From Arenicellales bacterium (GTDB lineage Bacteria; Pseudomonadota; Gammaproteobacteria; Arenicellales; JAJDZL01), in NCBI GenBank assembly GCA_951813075.1, contig OX638343.1:986149-1050148 (forward strand): 64,000 nucleotides of DNA. The letters are read 5' to 3'. Positions 9,678 through 19,069 of this stretch are shown piece by piece (the stretch's first letter is position 1; each line of letters starts with the position of its first letter). A model generated the notes under the pieces. That model ran no database searches. It was not told where the DNA came from and saw nothing but the letters and a program-made list of their open reading frames with translations. Position numbers and translations under genes: made by a program.

Positions 9678-10430
9678 TCACGCACCTCCGAGATACGCCT
9701 GAATCACATCGGGATTATTCTGAACCTGCTCGGGTGTTCCATCAGCCAGCACGGTACCAAAATTCAGCACAGTCAAACGATCGCACAGCCCCATCACCGC
9801 TTTCATATTGTGTTCAACGAGTACGATAGTTACCCCCGATTCTCGCACCTTGCGAGTCAGTTCCATCATATGTCGGGTCTCCTCCGGATTCATTCCGGCG
9901 AATGGCTCATCCATCAGTAACAAACTCGGTTTCGAAGCCAATGCGACGGCAATTGCCAGTACACGTTGGAAACCTAGTGGCAATTCAACGGCAAGCTGAT
10001 CCTTTCTCTCAGAAAGTCCAATGAACTCAATAACCTGATTGGCATCCATTGAAGCTCGGACCTGCCGTTTCCGATCCAACCCCAGTACTGCGGAAAACAC
10101 ATCCGTCTTTGCTTCCTTATGTACACCAATCAATACATTCTCGAAAACACTAAGTTCCTGAAACAGAGTGGTTTCCTGAAACGTGCGCACAACCCCGTCT
10201 TTGGCAATTCGAAAAGGTTTTCGTCCCTTAATGCTAGTGTTGCGAAACACGATATCGCCACTTGATGGAGCCAAAAAACCAGCAATCACCTTGAACGTTG
10301 TACTTTTACCTGCACCATTCGGACCGATCAACCCGTGAATTTCACCTTCGTCCACACTGAAACTGACATCATTGACTGCGATAAGCCCCCCAAACCGCTT
10401 CGTCAATTTCTTTACTTCAAGGATTGCCAT
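9678..10430 (-). CDS. livG: Liv-type ABC transporter ATP-binding protein
   Basis: 250 residues. Walker A is GPNGAGKST, Walker B is LLLMDEPFAGMNP, and the LivG-type C terminus (EQVQNNPDVIQAYLGG) is present. The signature motif is degenerate (LPLGFQRVLAIAVAL in place of LSGGQQ), which is unusual but seen in some LivG-like subunits. Its start overlaps the last base of livM, indicating translational coupling. It pairs with LivF as the nucleotide-binding heterodimer. Confidence 0.91.
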   Translation of the reverse strand: MAILEVKKLTKRFGGLIAVNDVSFSVDEGEIHGLIGPNGAGKSTTFKVIAGFLAPSSGDIVFRNTSIKGRKPFRIAKDGVVRTFQETTLFQELSVFENVLIGVHKEAKTDVFSAVLGLDRKRQVRASMDANQVIEFIGLSERKDQLAVELPLGFQRVLAIAVALASKPSLLLMDEPFAGMNPEETRHMMELTRKVRESGVTIVLVEHNMKAVMGLCDRLTVLNFGTVLADGTPEQVQNNPDVIQAYLGGA

Positions 10431-11398
10431 CAGGTATTCCCTTGTTTTCTCATCCGAAAAATACTGCCAATCTTTTGGGGAAGCCGCTCCAGGCCTCCCG
10501 ATAAATAGAGAATAAAGAATATCAGTGTAATGCCGTAGATTGCCGGCCTTAACTGATTAACTTCCCGCAAAAATTCATCCAGCACCGAAAGCACTACCGC
10601 ACCCAGCATTGCGCCGTAGAAGGTTCGATATCCTCCGACAATCACCCAGATGAGTATGAAAACCATGAACCCGATATCAAACTGCTTCGGCGCAACTGTG
10701 CCAATATAGTGCACTTTAAGAGCGCCCGCGATGCCAACAAATAAAGAACCGACAATGAAAGCCAAAGCGCGGTAGTTCCATGTGTTGACGCCAACTGATT
10801 CAGCAAGCACACCCTTCCAGTGAACGGCATGCAATGTCAACCCGATGCGCGATTTCTCAATTCGATATAGTAGGAATACACAGATTGTGACAATGATCAA
10901 GACGAGATAAAAATATGGTATGGGCTCAAGAAAATCGATATCAAGCAGTTCCGGAGATGGAATAGCGCTGATACCGCCAGTACCTCCAAATGGCTTGATA
11001 AACTGAATCCAACATAGACGAATCGCTTCACCCGTAGCGAATGAACCAATCAGGAAATAAAACTGCGTCATGCGAAACAATGGGTAACTCAGCAGCGCGG
11101 CCATGGTACCGGCCGCCACACCTGCCAGCGGAAGAGTGATCCAGAAAGAAATATCAAAATTCTTGCTCAATAAGGCGCTCGTATAAGCACCAACCCCCAT
11201 CATGACTGCGTGAATCAAAGACCACTCACCTGTCAGCGTAACCAGACGATAGCTGACAACCACGAGAATATTGATGGTCAGAAAGATCAGAAAATCCTGT
11301 TGATGGTATTTGAGAAAATGCGGCAATATGGTGAGTCCGATCAGCAACCCGGCAATGAGAACGGCAGTTCTGTAGACAGACGCGTTCATCTCACTCAC
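10430..11398 (-). CDS. livM: Liv-type ABC transporter permease
   Basis: 322 residues with about nine or ten hydrophobic helices and the LivM core GALKVHYIGTVAPKQFDI followed by LIWVIVGGYRTFYGAMLG. Forms the membrane channel with LivH. It overlaps livH by eight bases and livG by one. The sequence is a complete LivM with nothing missing. Confidence 0.91.
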   Translation of the reverse strand: MSEMNASVYRTAVLIAGLLIGLTILPHFLKYHQQDFLIFLTINILVVVSYRLVTLTGEWSLIHAVMMGVGAYTSALLSKNFDISFWITLPLAGVAAGTMAALLSYPLFRMTQFYFLIGSFATGEAIRLCWIQFIKPFGGTGGISAIPSPELLDIDFLEPIPYFYLVLIIVTICVFLLYRIEKSRIGLTLHAVHWKGVLAESVGVNTWNYRALAFIVGSLFVGIAGALKVHYIGTVAPKQFDIGFMVFILIWVIVGGYRTFYGAMLGAVVLSVLDEFLREVNQLRPAIYGITLIFFILYLSGGLERLPQKIGSIFRMRKQGNT

Positions 11399-12260
11399 TC
11401 ACCCTGTGTCCCATAATTCCGGTCGGTCGGACGATCAACACAAGCACCATGATCAGCAGACCCGAAATTGTGGCAATTGTTCCGCTGAAATATGTTGTCA
11501 CGAACGTGTGGAACAAAGCATAAAGCACAGCGGCAATTACCGCTCCGGGTAGACTGCCAATACCACCAACGATTGTGACAATAAACGCAGTGATGATGAC
11601 GTTATGTCCCATGTGCGGATTGATGTTAGTCAGCGGAGCCATCAACGCACCTGCCAATCCAGCCATCGCCGCACCGACACCAATGGCAACCATGGAAATG
11701 CGAACCGTACTGATTCCCTGAAGCGCGGCCGCTTCCCGATCCATTGATACGGCTCTGACCGCCCAGCCTAGCGTAGATCTTGTAAGGAAATACCATAACG
11801 TCACAAGAGCGGCAGCGGAGACACAGATACTGAACAGTCTCTGATACGGAATCCGAATGGAGTCCATGATCACCATTGTTCCCTCAAAAGGCGGTGGAAC
11901 TTGCTTGGAAGGACCCTCACCGCCAACATAGGTTGCGATCACCTGCAAGATGAACAGCACACCAATCGAACAGATCAATCCTCCCAGCGGATCATTCATC
12001 ATAGGACGGAACAAAAACCGCTCCATCACCAATCCGATTCCCGTTACCAGAATGATCGCGAGAACCACTGTAAACAAGTATGGAGCACCGTGCTGCGCAT
12101 GAACAAGCCACACAGTGTACGCTCCTACCATGACCAATTCACCATGTGCGAAATTCACGACGCGCATCACGCCGAAAACCAGAACCAAACCGATTGATGC
12201 CAGAGCGTAGAATCCGCTTTGGATAATTCCATTAACGATCGTTTGTATAAACAGATCCAA
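11391..12260 (-). CDS. livH: Liv-type ABC transporter permease
   Basis: 289 residues with about eight hydrophobic helices. Family signatures are GLVLVFGVMRVVNFAHGELVMVGAY-like at the start (about 22-46) and FIVTIVGGIGSLPGAVIA near the end. First of the membrane and ATPase genes downstream of the binding protein, separated from it by an 87-base gap containing a strong hairpin. Confidence 0.92.
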   Translation of the reverse strand: MDLFIQTIVNGIIQSGFYALASIGLVLVFGVMRVVNFAHGELVMVGAYTVWLVHAQHGAPYLFTVVLAIILVTGIGLVMERFLFRPMMNDPLGGLICSIGVLFILQVIATYVGGEGPSKQVPPPFEGTMVIMDSIRIPYQRLFSICVSAAALVTLWYFLTRSTLGWAVRAVSMDREAAALQGISTVRISMVAIGVGAAMAGLAGALMAPLTNINPHMGHNVIITAFIVTIVGGIGSLPGAVIAAVLYALFHTFVTTYFSGTIATISGLLIMVLVLIVRPTGIMGHRVSE

Positions 12261-12297
12261 TAGGAAATTCTCCGATTATTTTGATCGCCAATAGCAA

Positions 12298-12330
12298 AAG
12301 GGGAGAGAATTCATCTGCTTCTCTCCCCTT
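12298..12330 (-). terminator. Intercistronic hairpin between livK and livH
   Basis: A perfect 12-bp stem (AAGGGGAGAGAA against TTCTCTCCCCTT) with a 9-base loop. Read on the minus strand it is followed by only four T, so it is probably a leaky terminator or an mRNA 3'-end protector. Such a structure makes the binding-protein transcript more abundant than the permease transcripts. Confidence 0.75.
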
Positions 12331-12347
12331 GTTTCTTTTTTAGTATG

Positions 12348-13628
12348 TCAGATTGTTCGAAGTCCTAGATTCTTCATATGCTTGGTCAAGACATCCTTGT
12401 TTTTTTCAAGCCAGCCAGCGAGGTCGCCATACTCCTGGATTCTTGCCTTACCGTCAGTAACCACAACCACTGGCCAACGACCGATCAACACATTATCGAG
12501 GCCCCACAACTGACTGCCCCACCAGTCTCCACCACCAAATACAAACTCCTGCTTGTTATTGGTCATGTGTGCAATTACAGCTTCCGATTCGACACTACCC
12601 GCTGCTTTTGCATTCTCCAACCAATTCAACAGGATTACCGGATATTCCCAGGCAACCGCCGACCAGTCATTGGGGTGATCCTTGCGAAATGCCGCATCAA
12701 ATCCTGCCGGGTCGGGGAAACTGATTCCCGATTCCAACAGTGCCGGGTCATCAAAATCTGGAAACTGGAATATTGTACCGTTGACGAAATCAACACTCGT
12801 CTTCTGGATGATCTCGTGATAGTAATCCAGGGTACATGAAATGATCTTGCCTGTGAAGCCTTGGTGGTACAGCTGCTCCATTATCGGTGTGACATAGAAA
12901 CTCGTCGCCATACAGAAAATGTCCGGGTTCTTCGCGAGAACCGAGCTAACAATCGGAGCAAAGTCGGTGACGTCAAAACCGTGCAGGTTTGTATCGACGA
13001 CTTCGATTCCCGCCACCTCAAAAGCAGCCTGATATGTAGCAGTCGATTGAAGACCGTATTCCACGTCATTGTTGGTGACTATCACCGCAGTCTTGGCGTC
13101 AGGGAATTCCCTTGCCAAATACTCAACACCCGTAACGTTATAAAGCGGATGAGACTCACATGTGGCGATCAGATATTCCGAATCTGGCGTGATGTCACTC
13201 GGCAAAAGCGTTGTTGTCAGAACTTTCCTTCGGGTCGCCCAAGGCAGAACAGCTGCTACTGTGGCGCCACCAAGCATCATCACCATTTTGGCATCGTCTT
13301 CCAATACCAGTTTTTTCATGCCTTGAACTGCCTTGTCTGTTTCGTACGCATGGTCGTAGGTCGCAATACTTAGGTCATAGGTTTCGCCACCTATAGTGAC
13401 TCCCCCCCAAGCGTTGATGTTATTTGCGATGATCTCGCAACCATAAAATCCCGGCAGACCCCAAGGTGCGAGATCCCCGGTCATCGGGATATTCATACCG
13501 ACAGTCAATGTCTTGTTGGCTGAAAATGCACGGCTAGGAATAATTCCGGCCGCTGAAACAGTTGCTGCACCAGCAGCTACTTGCTTTAAGAACTTTCGTC
13601 TTGATTCTTGTTGTAGTTGAAAACCCAT
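12348..13628 (-). CDS. Liv-type periplasmic substrate-binding protein
   Basis: 426 residues from an ATG with a GGAGGA ribosome site; an in-frame start 20 codons earlier lacks one. A twin-arginine-like signal (SRRKFLKQVAAGAATVSAAG) precedes a type I periplasmic-binding fold (mature start about residue 38, VGMNIPMTGDLAPWG). Close in layout to LivJ/UrtA/AmiC-like proteins. The position beside tmm and tdm suggests an amine, amide or related nitrogen ligand; the fold alone cannot settle that. First gene of the livKHMGF-like operon. Confidence 0.87.
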   Translation of the reverse strand: MGFQLQQESRRKFLKQVAAGAATVSAAGIIPSRAFSANKTLTVGMNIPMTGDLAPWGLPGFYGCEIIANNINAWGGVTIGGETYDLSIATYDHAYETDKAVQGMKKLVLEDDAKMVMMLGGATVAAVLPWATRRKVLTTTLLPSDITPDSEYLIATCESHPLYNVTGVEYLAREFPDAKTAVIVTNNDVEYGLQSTATYQAAFEVAGIEVVDTNLHGFDVTDFAPIVSSVLAKNPDIFCMATSFYVTPIMEQLYHQGFTGKIISCTLDYYHEIIQKTSVDFVNGTIFQFPDFDDPALLESGISFPDPAGFDAAFRKDHPNDWSAVAWEYPVILLNWLENAKAAGSVESEAVIAHMTNNKQEFVFGGGDWWGSQLWGLDNVLIGRWPVVVVTDGKARIQEYGDLAGWLEKNKDVLTKHMKNLGLRTI

Positions 13629-14080
13629 CTTAAATCCTCCGGCACATGCCAAGTTAGATGCAATTTCGTTCAGATATTGCAAGTTCAATTATTGATTTTT
13701 ATGCTCTACAAATTCCTCTACAAACGAAACTACAATGCCATAGTTCATTATGTCTATGTTAATTAATTTGATTTTAGTTCAAAAGCAATGTTCAAACAAA
13801 CTATCTTCTTGGACTCATCGCTTGCCTTCCGACCGTCCGGATTCTACACTTCCCCATGAAAAATAAGTGATCAATTGCATCATATCGAGTCAGTCAAGCA
13901 GGTAAGTTTCAGCCCGAATTATTTTGTCTGAAGGAACTGGCAATTCACGCAAGTGACGCAACCATCACCAGTATACCCACGACCGAGTAAATCACTCTGT
14001 ATCCAATTTGCATTCGTTATAATCGTTTGTTAGTCAGTCTAGTGAAAAATAAATTTCATTCTACCCAATGGAGCAGATAA
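13629..14080. promoter_or_regulatory. Divergent intergenic region between the Liv operon and tmm
   Basis: About 450 non-coding bases, AT-rich near 13690-13800, serving as the shared upstream region of the importer (leftward) and tmm (rightward). A GGAG ribosome site lies eight bases before the tmm ATG. I see no inverted repeat strong enough to name an operator. Co-regulation of the two units is an inference from the arrangement. Confidence 0.5.
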
Positions 14081-15415
14081 ATGAGTCGAGTTGCAGTTAT
14101 TGGTGCCGGACCCTGCGGCATTTCACAGTTGCATGCATTCTCTTCCGCAGAGAAAAAAGGCGCAGAAATTCCAGAAATTGTCTGCTATGAGAAGCAAAGT
14201 GACTGGGGCGGTCTTTGGAATTACACCTGGCGCACCGGCACCGATCAGTACGGAGAACCCGTTCATGGCAGTATGTATCGATATCTTTGGTCAAACGGCC
14301 CGAAAGAATGTCTGGAATTTGCCGACTACTCTTTCGAGGAGCACTTCGGTCGCGCAATACCTTCGTTTCCACCACGCGCGGTACTCACCGATTACATAAA
14401 AGGTCGGGCTGAAGCATCCGGCATTCGCAAGTATTGCAAGTTCAATCATACTGCGCATTGGGTTACATACGACGACACGTCCGAAAAATTCTCGGTGACC
14501 GCGAGAAATTTGGAAGAAGACTCATTAGTCACAGAGCAATTCGATTATGTCGTTGTGGCAACGGGGCATTTCTCGGTTCCCAATGTTCCGCAATTTGAAG
14601 GCTTTGACACTTTCAACGGACGTGTCCTTCATGCGCATGATTTCAGAGATGCCCGCGAATTTGAAGGTTTGGATATTCTCGTAATCGGAACCAGTTATTC
14701 AGCAGAGGATATTGCGTCACAGTGCCACAAATATGGGGCAAAATCTCTCACAATCAGTCATCGTACTGCACCGACCGGATTTCATTGGCCAGAATCATTT
14801 GAGGAAGTGCCTTTGCTGACCCGGGTTGAGGGCAAGACCGCACATTTCAAGAACGGCGCAAGCAAGGAGGTTGATGCGATCATTCTGTGTACGGGTTATC
14901 TTCACCATTTTCCTTTCATGGATCTACCACTGCGGCTGAGAACGACAAATCGAATGTGGACTCCCAATCTTTATCAGGGTGTGGTCTGGAACGACAATCC
15001 CAAGGTCATGTATCTTGGTATGCAAGACCAGTATTACACGTTCAATATGTTTGACGTCCAGGCCTGGTATGTACGGGATGTCATTATGGAACGCATTGAA
15101 CTGCCGTCCATAGCAGAAATGGAAAAAGACAATGCGACTTGGGCGGAACGCGAAGCAACATTGGCTGACTACGAACAGGCAATCTACTTCCAGGCTGACT
15201 ACATTGAAGTCCTGCTAAACCAAGTCGACTATCCGAAATTTGATGTCCAAGGGATGGCAGATACCTTCATGGACTGGGAGCATCACAAGCACGACAGTAT
15301 CATAGGGTATCGTGACAATGGTCATCGATCACTTGTGACGAATAACATGCAACCAGTGCATCACACGCTTTGGCTTGAAGCGATGGATGATTCCATGGAG
15401 AGTTATCTGAGCTGA
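14081..15415 (+). CDS. tmm: Trimethylamine monooxygenase
   Basis: 444 residues, the usual Tmm length. Flavoprotein that oxidises trimethylamine to TMAO with NADPH and O2. The FAD motif GAGPCGI is at residue 8, the FMO-identifying motif FNGRVLHAHDF at about 178, and the NADPH motif GTSYSAEDI at about 207. Several segments match what I recall of bacterial Tmm: YEKQSDWGGLWNYTWRTG, SMYRYLWSNGPKE, YLGMQDQYYTFNMFD and the terminal DDSMESYL. The product TMAO is the substrate of Tdm encoded 5 kb away. A perfect terminator follows the stop. Confidence 0.95.
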   Translation: MSRVAVIGAGPCGISQLHAFSSAEKKGAEIPEIVCYEKQSDWGGLWNYTWRTGTDQYGEPVHGSMYRYLWSNGPKECLEFADYSFEEHFGRAIPSFPPRAVLTDYIKGRAEASGIRKYCKFNHTAHWVTYDDTSEKFSVTARNLEEDSLVTEQFDYVVVATGHFSVPNVPQFEGFDTFNGRVLHAHDFRDAREFEGLDILVIGTSYSAEDIASQCHKYGAKSLTISHRTAPTGFHWPESFEEVPLLTRVEGKTAHFKNGASKEVDAIILCTGYLHHFPFMDLPLRLRTTNRMWTPNLYQGVVWNDNPKVMYLGMQDQYYTFNMFDVQAWYVRDVIMERIELPSIAEMEKDNATWAEREATLADYEQAIYFQADYIEVLLNQVDYPKFDVQGMADTFMDWEHHKHDSIIGYRDNGHRSLVTNNMQPVHHTLWLEAMDDSMESYLS

Positions 15416-15445
15416 CCTGATCAAACTGAGTTTCGCGTTTAAAGC

Positions 15446-15483
15446 AAAAAGCCATGCCTCACTAACGCAGGCATGGCTTTTTT
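15446..15483. terminator. Bidirectional intrinsic terminator
   Basis: A 9-bp GC-rich stem, GCCATGCCT against AGGCATGGC with a 9-base loop, flanked by an A run before and a T run after. It can end transcription of tmm from the left and of the gmaS-mgs operon from the right. Confidence 0.92.
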
Positions 15484-15497
15484 GAATTGTGTTTAAT

Positions 15498-15899
15498 TCA
15501 ATCGGCAGACGGTGGCTTGACCTTGCCATACTCCGCATTCAGTTCTACCATCGGATGTTCTTCCGAACACTGAAACTTGACTAACAGTTCACGGGCAACC
15601 ATATCCCGATCCTGCTGATCATCTGGCAATTCGAGGTCGCTCGGCACCTGAACCCAACCGTTTATATTTCGGTCAAATACAGCGGGTTTGCCTTCTTCAT
15701 ACCCTAGATGAACATCTTCAAGCCAGTTCAGATCATCCCAACCCATAAACTCAATATACTCCTTGAGAAACGAAGTGAGCCTGGAATAGTCCGGCACCAA
15801 ATTCACATCATATCGATAACCGATATGTTGACCAATTTCCTTTTCCCGTTCCGTCGTCGAGTCTTTCAGCTTGTCACTGATTTTGGTTACCTTTTCCAT
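15498..15899 (-). CDS. Small protein of unknown function, last gene of the gmaS-mgs operon
   Basis: 133 residues from an ATG preceded by GAGGA at good spacing, ten bases after the mgsC stop, so it is clearly part of the operon. Acidic, soluble, with no signal peptide or membrane segment. The N-terminal 25 residues are charged and helical, followed by a Trp-rich stretch (EYIEFMGWDDLNWLEDVHL). I recognise no domain. Position suggests a role tied to N-methylglutamate synthase, such as assembly or regulation, but nothing in the sequence proves it. Confidence 0.8.
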   Translation of the reverse strand: MEKVTKISDKLKDSTTEREKEIGQHIGYRYDVNLVPDYSRLTSFLKEYIEFMGWDDLNWLEDVHLGYEEGKPAVFDRNINGWVQVPSDLELPDDQQDRDMVARELLVKFQCSEEHPMVELNAEYGKVKPPSAD

Positions 15900-15909
15900 G
15901 TTCAAATCC

Positions 15910-17283
15910 TCAATAGCGCGTCATGTCAGGCCGTCCAACCGTATGCTGAGTCCCGGCAAGCGGAACCATTGCCATAGCGGATGCTTCCATTGTCAGCGCA
16001 GCAAGATCTTCAGGTTCCAGAGAATGAACATCCGTCTTGCCACAAGCACGTGCCATCATCTGACACTCTATGGCAAGCGTATGTAAAAAATTGTAAACAC
16101 GTTCAGCCGCATCGTCCGGATTCAGTCGTTGTCGCAGTACCGGATCTTGGGTGGCGACTCCGACTGGACATCGCCCGGTATGGCAGTGATAGCAGTAACC
16201 GGCTTCGACACCAATCTCATTCTCGAAATCCGCTTCCGGTATGTTTTTGTTGCAGTTCAAAGCCATCAGTGAGGCATGTCCGATCGCCACTGCATCCGCA
16301 CCCAGAGCCAGTGCTTTGGCCAAATCGCCGCCGTTTCGGATCCCGCCAGCGTAAATCAGAGAAATCTCACCTGTCTTGCCGACGTCATCCAATGCTTTGC
16401 GTGCCTGTCGAATCGCCGCGATTCCGGGTACACCTGTCTCTTCCGTCGCCAGATGCGGACCTGCGCCCGTCGAACCTTCCATTCCATCGATATAGATCAT
16501 GTCAGGGTCGGTTTTCGCCGCCATTCGAACATCGTCATAAACACGCGCTGCGCCTAACTTCAACTGAATAGGAATCTGCCAGTCGGTCGCCTCGCGGATT
16601 TCCTCGATTTTCAGTGCCAGATCGTCGGGTCCCAGCCAGTCTGGGTGACGAGCTGGCGAACGCTGATCGATTCCAGCTGGCAATGACCGCATTTCCGCTA
16701 CCTGATCAGTAACCTTCTGACCCATCAGATGACCGCCAAGTCCAACCTTGCATCCCTGTCCGATAAAAAATTCAACTGCATCGGCCAGACGCAAATGATG
16801 CGGATTGAATCCATAGCGAGATTGAATGCACTGATAGAACCACTTGCTGGAGTAGCGACGCTCATCAGGTATCATTCCACCTTCACCCGAGCATGTCGCT
16901 GTTCCAGCCATGGTGGCTCCTCGTGCCAAGGCGGTCTTGGCCTCGTAGGATAGTGCACCGAAACTCATGCCGGTAATGTAAACCGGTATGTCCAAAATCA
17001 ACGGCCGCTTGGCTCGAGGACCAAGTACAGTCTTGGTTACACAACGCTCGCGATATCCTTCGATTACAAATCTGGTTAGTGTGCCCGGCAGAAATGTCAG
17101 TTCGTCGAAAGTGGGGATTTTCTTGAAAAGAGAAAATCCACGCATTCGGTACCTGCCGAGTTCCGATTTGATATGGATGTCATCGATCGTTTCTGGTGAG
17201 AATATTGAACTGCGCCCAAGACTACTGGTATTTCTGGATGGCATAGGCGGCAGTGGTGGTGACGTTTTAGGTTTTGGTTCCAT
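15910..17283 (-). CDS. mgsC: N-methylglutamate synthase subunit C (FMN-binding glutamate-synthase domain)
   Basis: 457 residues from an ATG 13 bases after the mgsB stop; a longer in-frame reading would run back into mgsB and is rejected. Homologous to the central FMN and Fe-S domain of glutamate synthase. Visible signatures are DMIYIDGMEGSTGAGP, SLIYAGGIRNGGDLAKALALGADAVAIG-type residues (about 325-352), and a C-rich segment CYHCHTGRCPVGVATQDP that supplies the cluster cysteines. With MgsA and MgsB it forms N-methylglutamate from methylamine-derived gamma-glutamylmethylamide and glutamate. The separate gene order A-B-C after gmaS matches methylotroph clusters. Confidence 0.93.
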   Translation of the reverse strand: MEPKPKTSPPLPPMPSRNTSSLGRSSIFSPETIDDIHIKSELGRYRMRGFSLFKKIPTFDELTFLPGTLTRFVIEGYRERCVTKTVLGPRAKRPLILDIPVYITGMSFGALSYEAKTALARGATMAGTATCSGEGGMIPDERRYSSKWFYQCIQSRYGFNPHHLRLADAVEFFIGQGCKVGLGGHLMGQKVTDQVAEMRSLPAGIDQRSPARHPDWLGPDDLALKIEEIREATDWQIPIQLKLGAARVYDDVRMAAKTDPDMIYIDGMEGSTGAGPHLATEETGVPGIAAIRQARKALDDVGKTGEISLIYAGGIRNGGDLAKALALGADAVAIGHASLMALNCNKNIPEADFENEIGVEAGYCYHCHTGRCPVGVATQDPVLRQRLNPDDAAERVYNFLHTLAIECQMMARACGKTDVHSLEPEDLAALTMEASAMAMVPLAGTQHTVGRPDMTRY

Positions 17284-17296
17284 CAGTTCATTTCCG

Positions 17297-18127
17297 CTAA
17301 AGTACAAGTTTTTTCTCTGTGGGCTCCAAACTATCATAGTTCCACAATTGTTTGCCCGATTCAATCTTTCGCATGTTAGCGACTCCGTTCGGGGCTTCCA
17401 AACCATACATGGCAAGCTTCCGCTCTATCCAGGAACATTCCAGATCTGTCATTTCGGCATCGATCGCATCGACACCGAGACCCGCGATTTCACCGCCGAC
17501 ATAGATAAGTCCATCATACATGGAATCACCCAAGTTCGGACCGGCGTCACCGAGTACGATCATGCGCCCTCTTTGCATCATGAAACCGCTGAAAGCGCCT
17601 GTGCGCCCGCCAACAATGATCGTACCACCTTTCATGTCGATCCCTGTTCGAGAACCTACATCTCCTTTGCAAACTAAATCGCCGCCTCGAATGGCAGCGC
17701 CAAATGTTGAGCCGGCATTCTTTTCGATGACAATAGTACCTGACATCATATTCTCCGCACATGACCATCCGACACGTCCCGCAACGCGAATGTTGGGACC
17801 ATCACTCAAGCCACAACCGAAGTAACCAAGGCTACCTTCGAAATTCAGATTGAGACGATTCAGAATTCCCACGCCCAAAGAATGCTTCGCACCCGGGTTT
17901 AATACTGTGATTGTCCCATAGCCCTCTCTCATCAGTTCCGCAATCTTGGAATTGACTTCGCGCGCCCTCAAATTTTCGGCATCAATTTCGCAACATTTGT
18001 CGAAGTCTACATCAATCGCATGCGGCGGCGCGAGCCGATCAGACTCAACTGCCGAGAAAAAAATTTGTTGGGTTCGACCAGCAAGTTTTTCTTGATGCAT
18101 CGATCCCGGTGAATTCAACTCCGCCAT
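17297..18127 (-). CDS. mgsB: N-methylglutamate synthase subunit B (GXGXG domain)
   Basis: 276 residues. Corresponds to the C-terminal right-handed beta-helix (GXGXG) domain of glutamate synthase: repeated glycine turns such as GSLGYFGCGLSDGPNIRVAG, GTIVIEKNAG, GGTIIVGGRTGAFSG and GRMIVLGDAGPNLGDS. Structural subunit of the MgsABC complex. Its start overlaps the end of mgsA by 13 bases, indicating coupled translation. Confidence 0.92.
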   Translation of the reverse strand: MAELNSPGSMHQEKLAGRTQQIFFSAVESDRLAPPHAIDVDFDKCCEIDAENLRAREVNSKIAELMREGYGTITVLNPGAKHSLGVGILNRLNLNFEGSLGYFGCGLSDGPNIRVAGRVGWSCAENMMSGTIVIEKNAGSTFGAAIRGGDLVCKGDVGSRTGIDMKGGTIIVGGRTGAFSGFMMQRGRMIVLGDAGPNLGDSMYDGLIYVGGEIAGLGVDAIDAEMTDLECSWIERKLAMYGLEAPNGVANMRKIESGKQLWNYDSLEPTEKKLVL

Positions 18128-19059
18128 ACTCGAACTTCTCCTTCATAGGGGTCGGTTGTATCAATTTCGTGAGGAAACACGCTTCGAATTGCAACTTCTT
18201 CAGAAGCCAGTGCAACAAAGTCATCTGATTCATACAGCACCATCGGCTTCGCTGCCATGTAGTCTTTCGCCATTCCGAGTTCGTTTTGCGATGCCACGAC
18301 GTAAGTGAACACACCATCCAGTTCAGACAATGATCGATGCATGGATTCTTCCAGATCCTCACCGCGGTCCATTGAATCAGCAAGATAGACAGCAATAAGC
18401 TCAGAATCACAATTTGACATGAATCTGTGTCCCCTTCGCTCAAGTGCCCGCCGCGAATTCCAGTAGTTGGTCAACTGTCCGTTATGGACTACGGAGACAT
18501 CAAGGAAAGGATAAGCCCAATATGGATGCGCCGAGCGAATATCCACATCGGATTCGGTTGCCATGCGGGTATGTCCGATCGCGTGCGTACCTCGAAAATT
18601 TCCAAGACCATATTGGTCGCCCACAGTTTGTGCATCGCCCAGATCCTTGACCAGTTCAAGTGACTTGCCGATCGAAAGAATCTCCACACCTTCAATATCC
18701 TCAAGATAGTTGGCCAAGCGCCTCATATCGCCATCGAAATTGAATCGGTTACGGAATGCATATTTCGTCGCCTCCTCTTCCCAACTAATTTTCGCACCGC
18801 TTTCGGACAAGCGCGAGTGGACTGCTTCGTGACGCTCCTTGATTTGATCGTAAATCCTGAATCCACTAGCCAGTTCAGCACCTTCCGCGACCTTGTAACG
18901 CATGACAAACTCGGTCGCGTCCACATCGTCCGTCGATCCGTATACTGCAAGTCCGGTAGAATCCGGCCCCCGATGCTTCAGAGCCTGAAGCATCAAAAGC
19001 AATTCACCGCCTATGTCAGCTTGTTTCCCTCTATGAATTAATCCTGCAATTCCGCACAC
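18115..19059 (-). CDS. mgsA: N-methylglutamate synthase subunit A (class II amidotransferase domain)
   Basis: 314 residues. Ntn-type glutamine amidotransferase with catalytic Cys2 directly after the start Met (MCGIAGLIHRG). Further class II landmarks are GHTRMATESDVDIRSAHPYW and VVHNGQLTNYWNSRRALERR. In this pathway it hydrolyses gamma-glutamylmethylamide to release methylamine inside the complex. Ten bases after gmaS, so the second gene of the operon. Confidence 0.92.
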   Translation of the reverse strand: MCGIAGLIHRGKQADIGGELLLMLQALKHRGPDSTGLAVYGSTDDVDATEFVMRYKVAEGAELASGFRIYDQIKERHEAVHSRLSESGAKISWEEEATKYAFRNRFNFDGDMRRLANYLEDIEGVEILSIGKSLELVKDLGDAQTVGDQYGLGNFRGTHAIGHTRMATESDVDIRSAHPYWAYPFLDVSVVHNGQLTNYWNSRRALERRGHRFMSNCDSELIAVYLADSMDRGEDLEESMHRSLSELDGVFTYVVASQNELGMAKDYMAAKPMVLYESDDFVALASEEVAIRSVFPHEIDTTDPYEGEVRVWRS

Positions 19060-19069
19060 GACAACTCTC

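Noticed and set aside
15910..19059. Reading the three GltB-like genes as a fragmented glutamate synthase (frameshifts)
   Set aside because: Each piece has its own start, the junctions are overlaps or short gaps, and the A-B-C split is the normal form of N-methylglutamate synthase.
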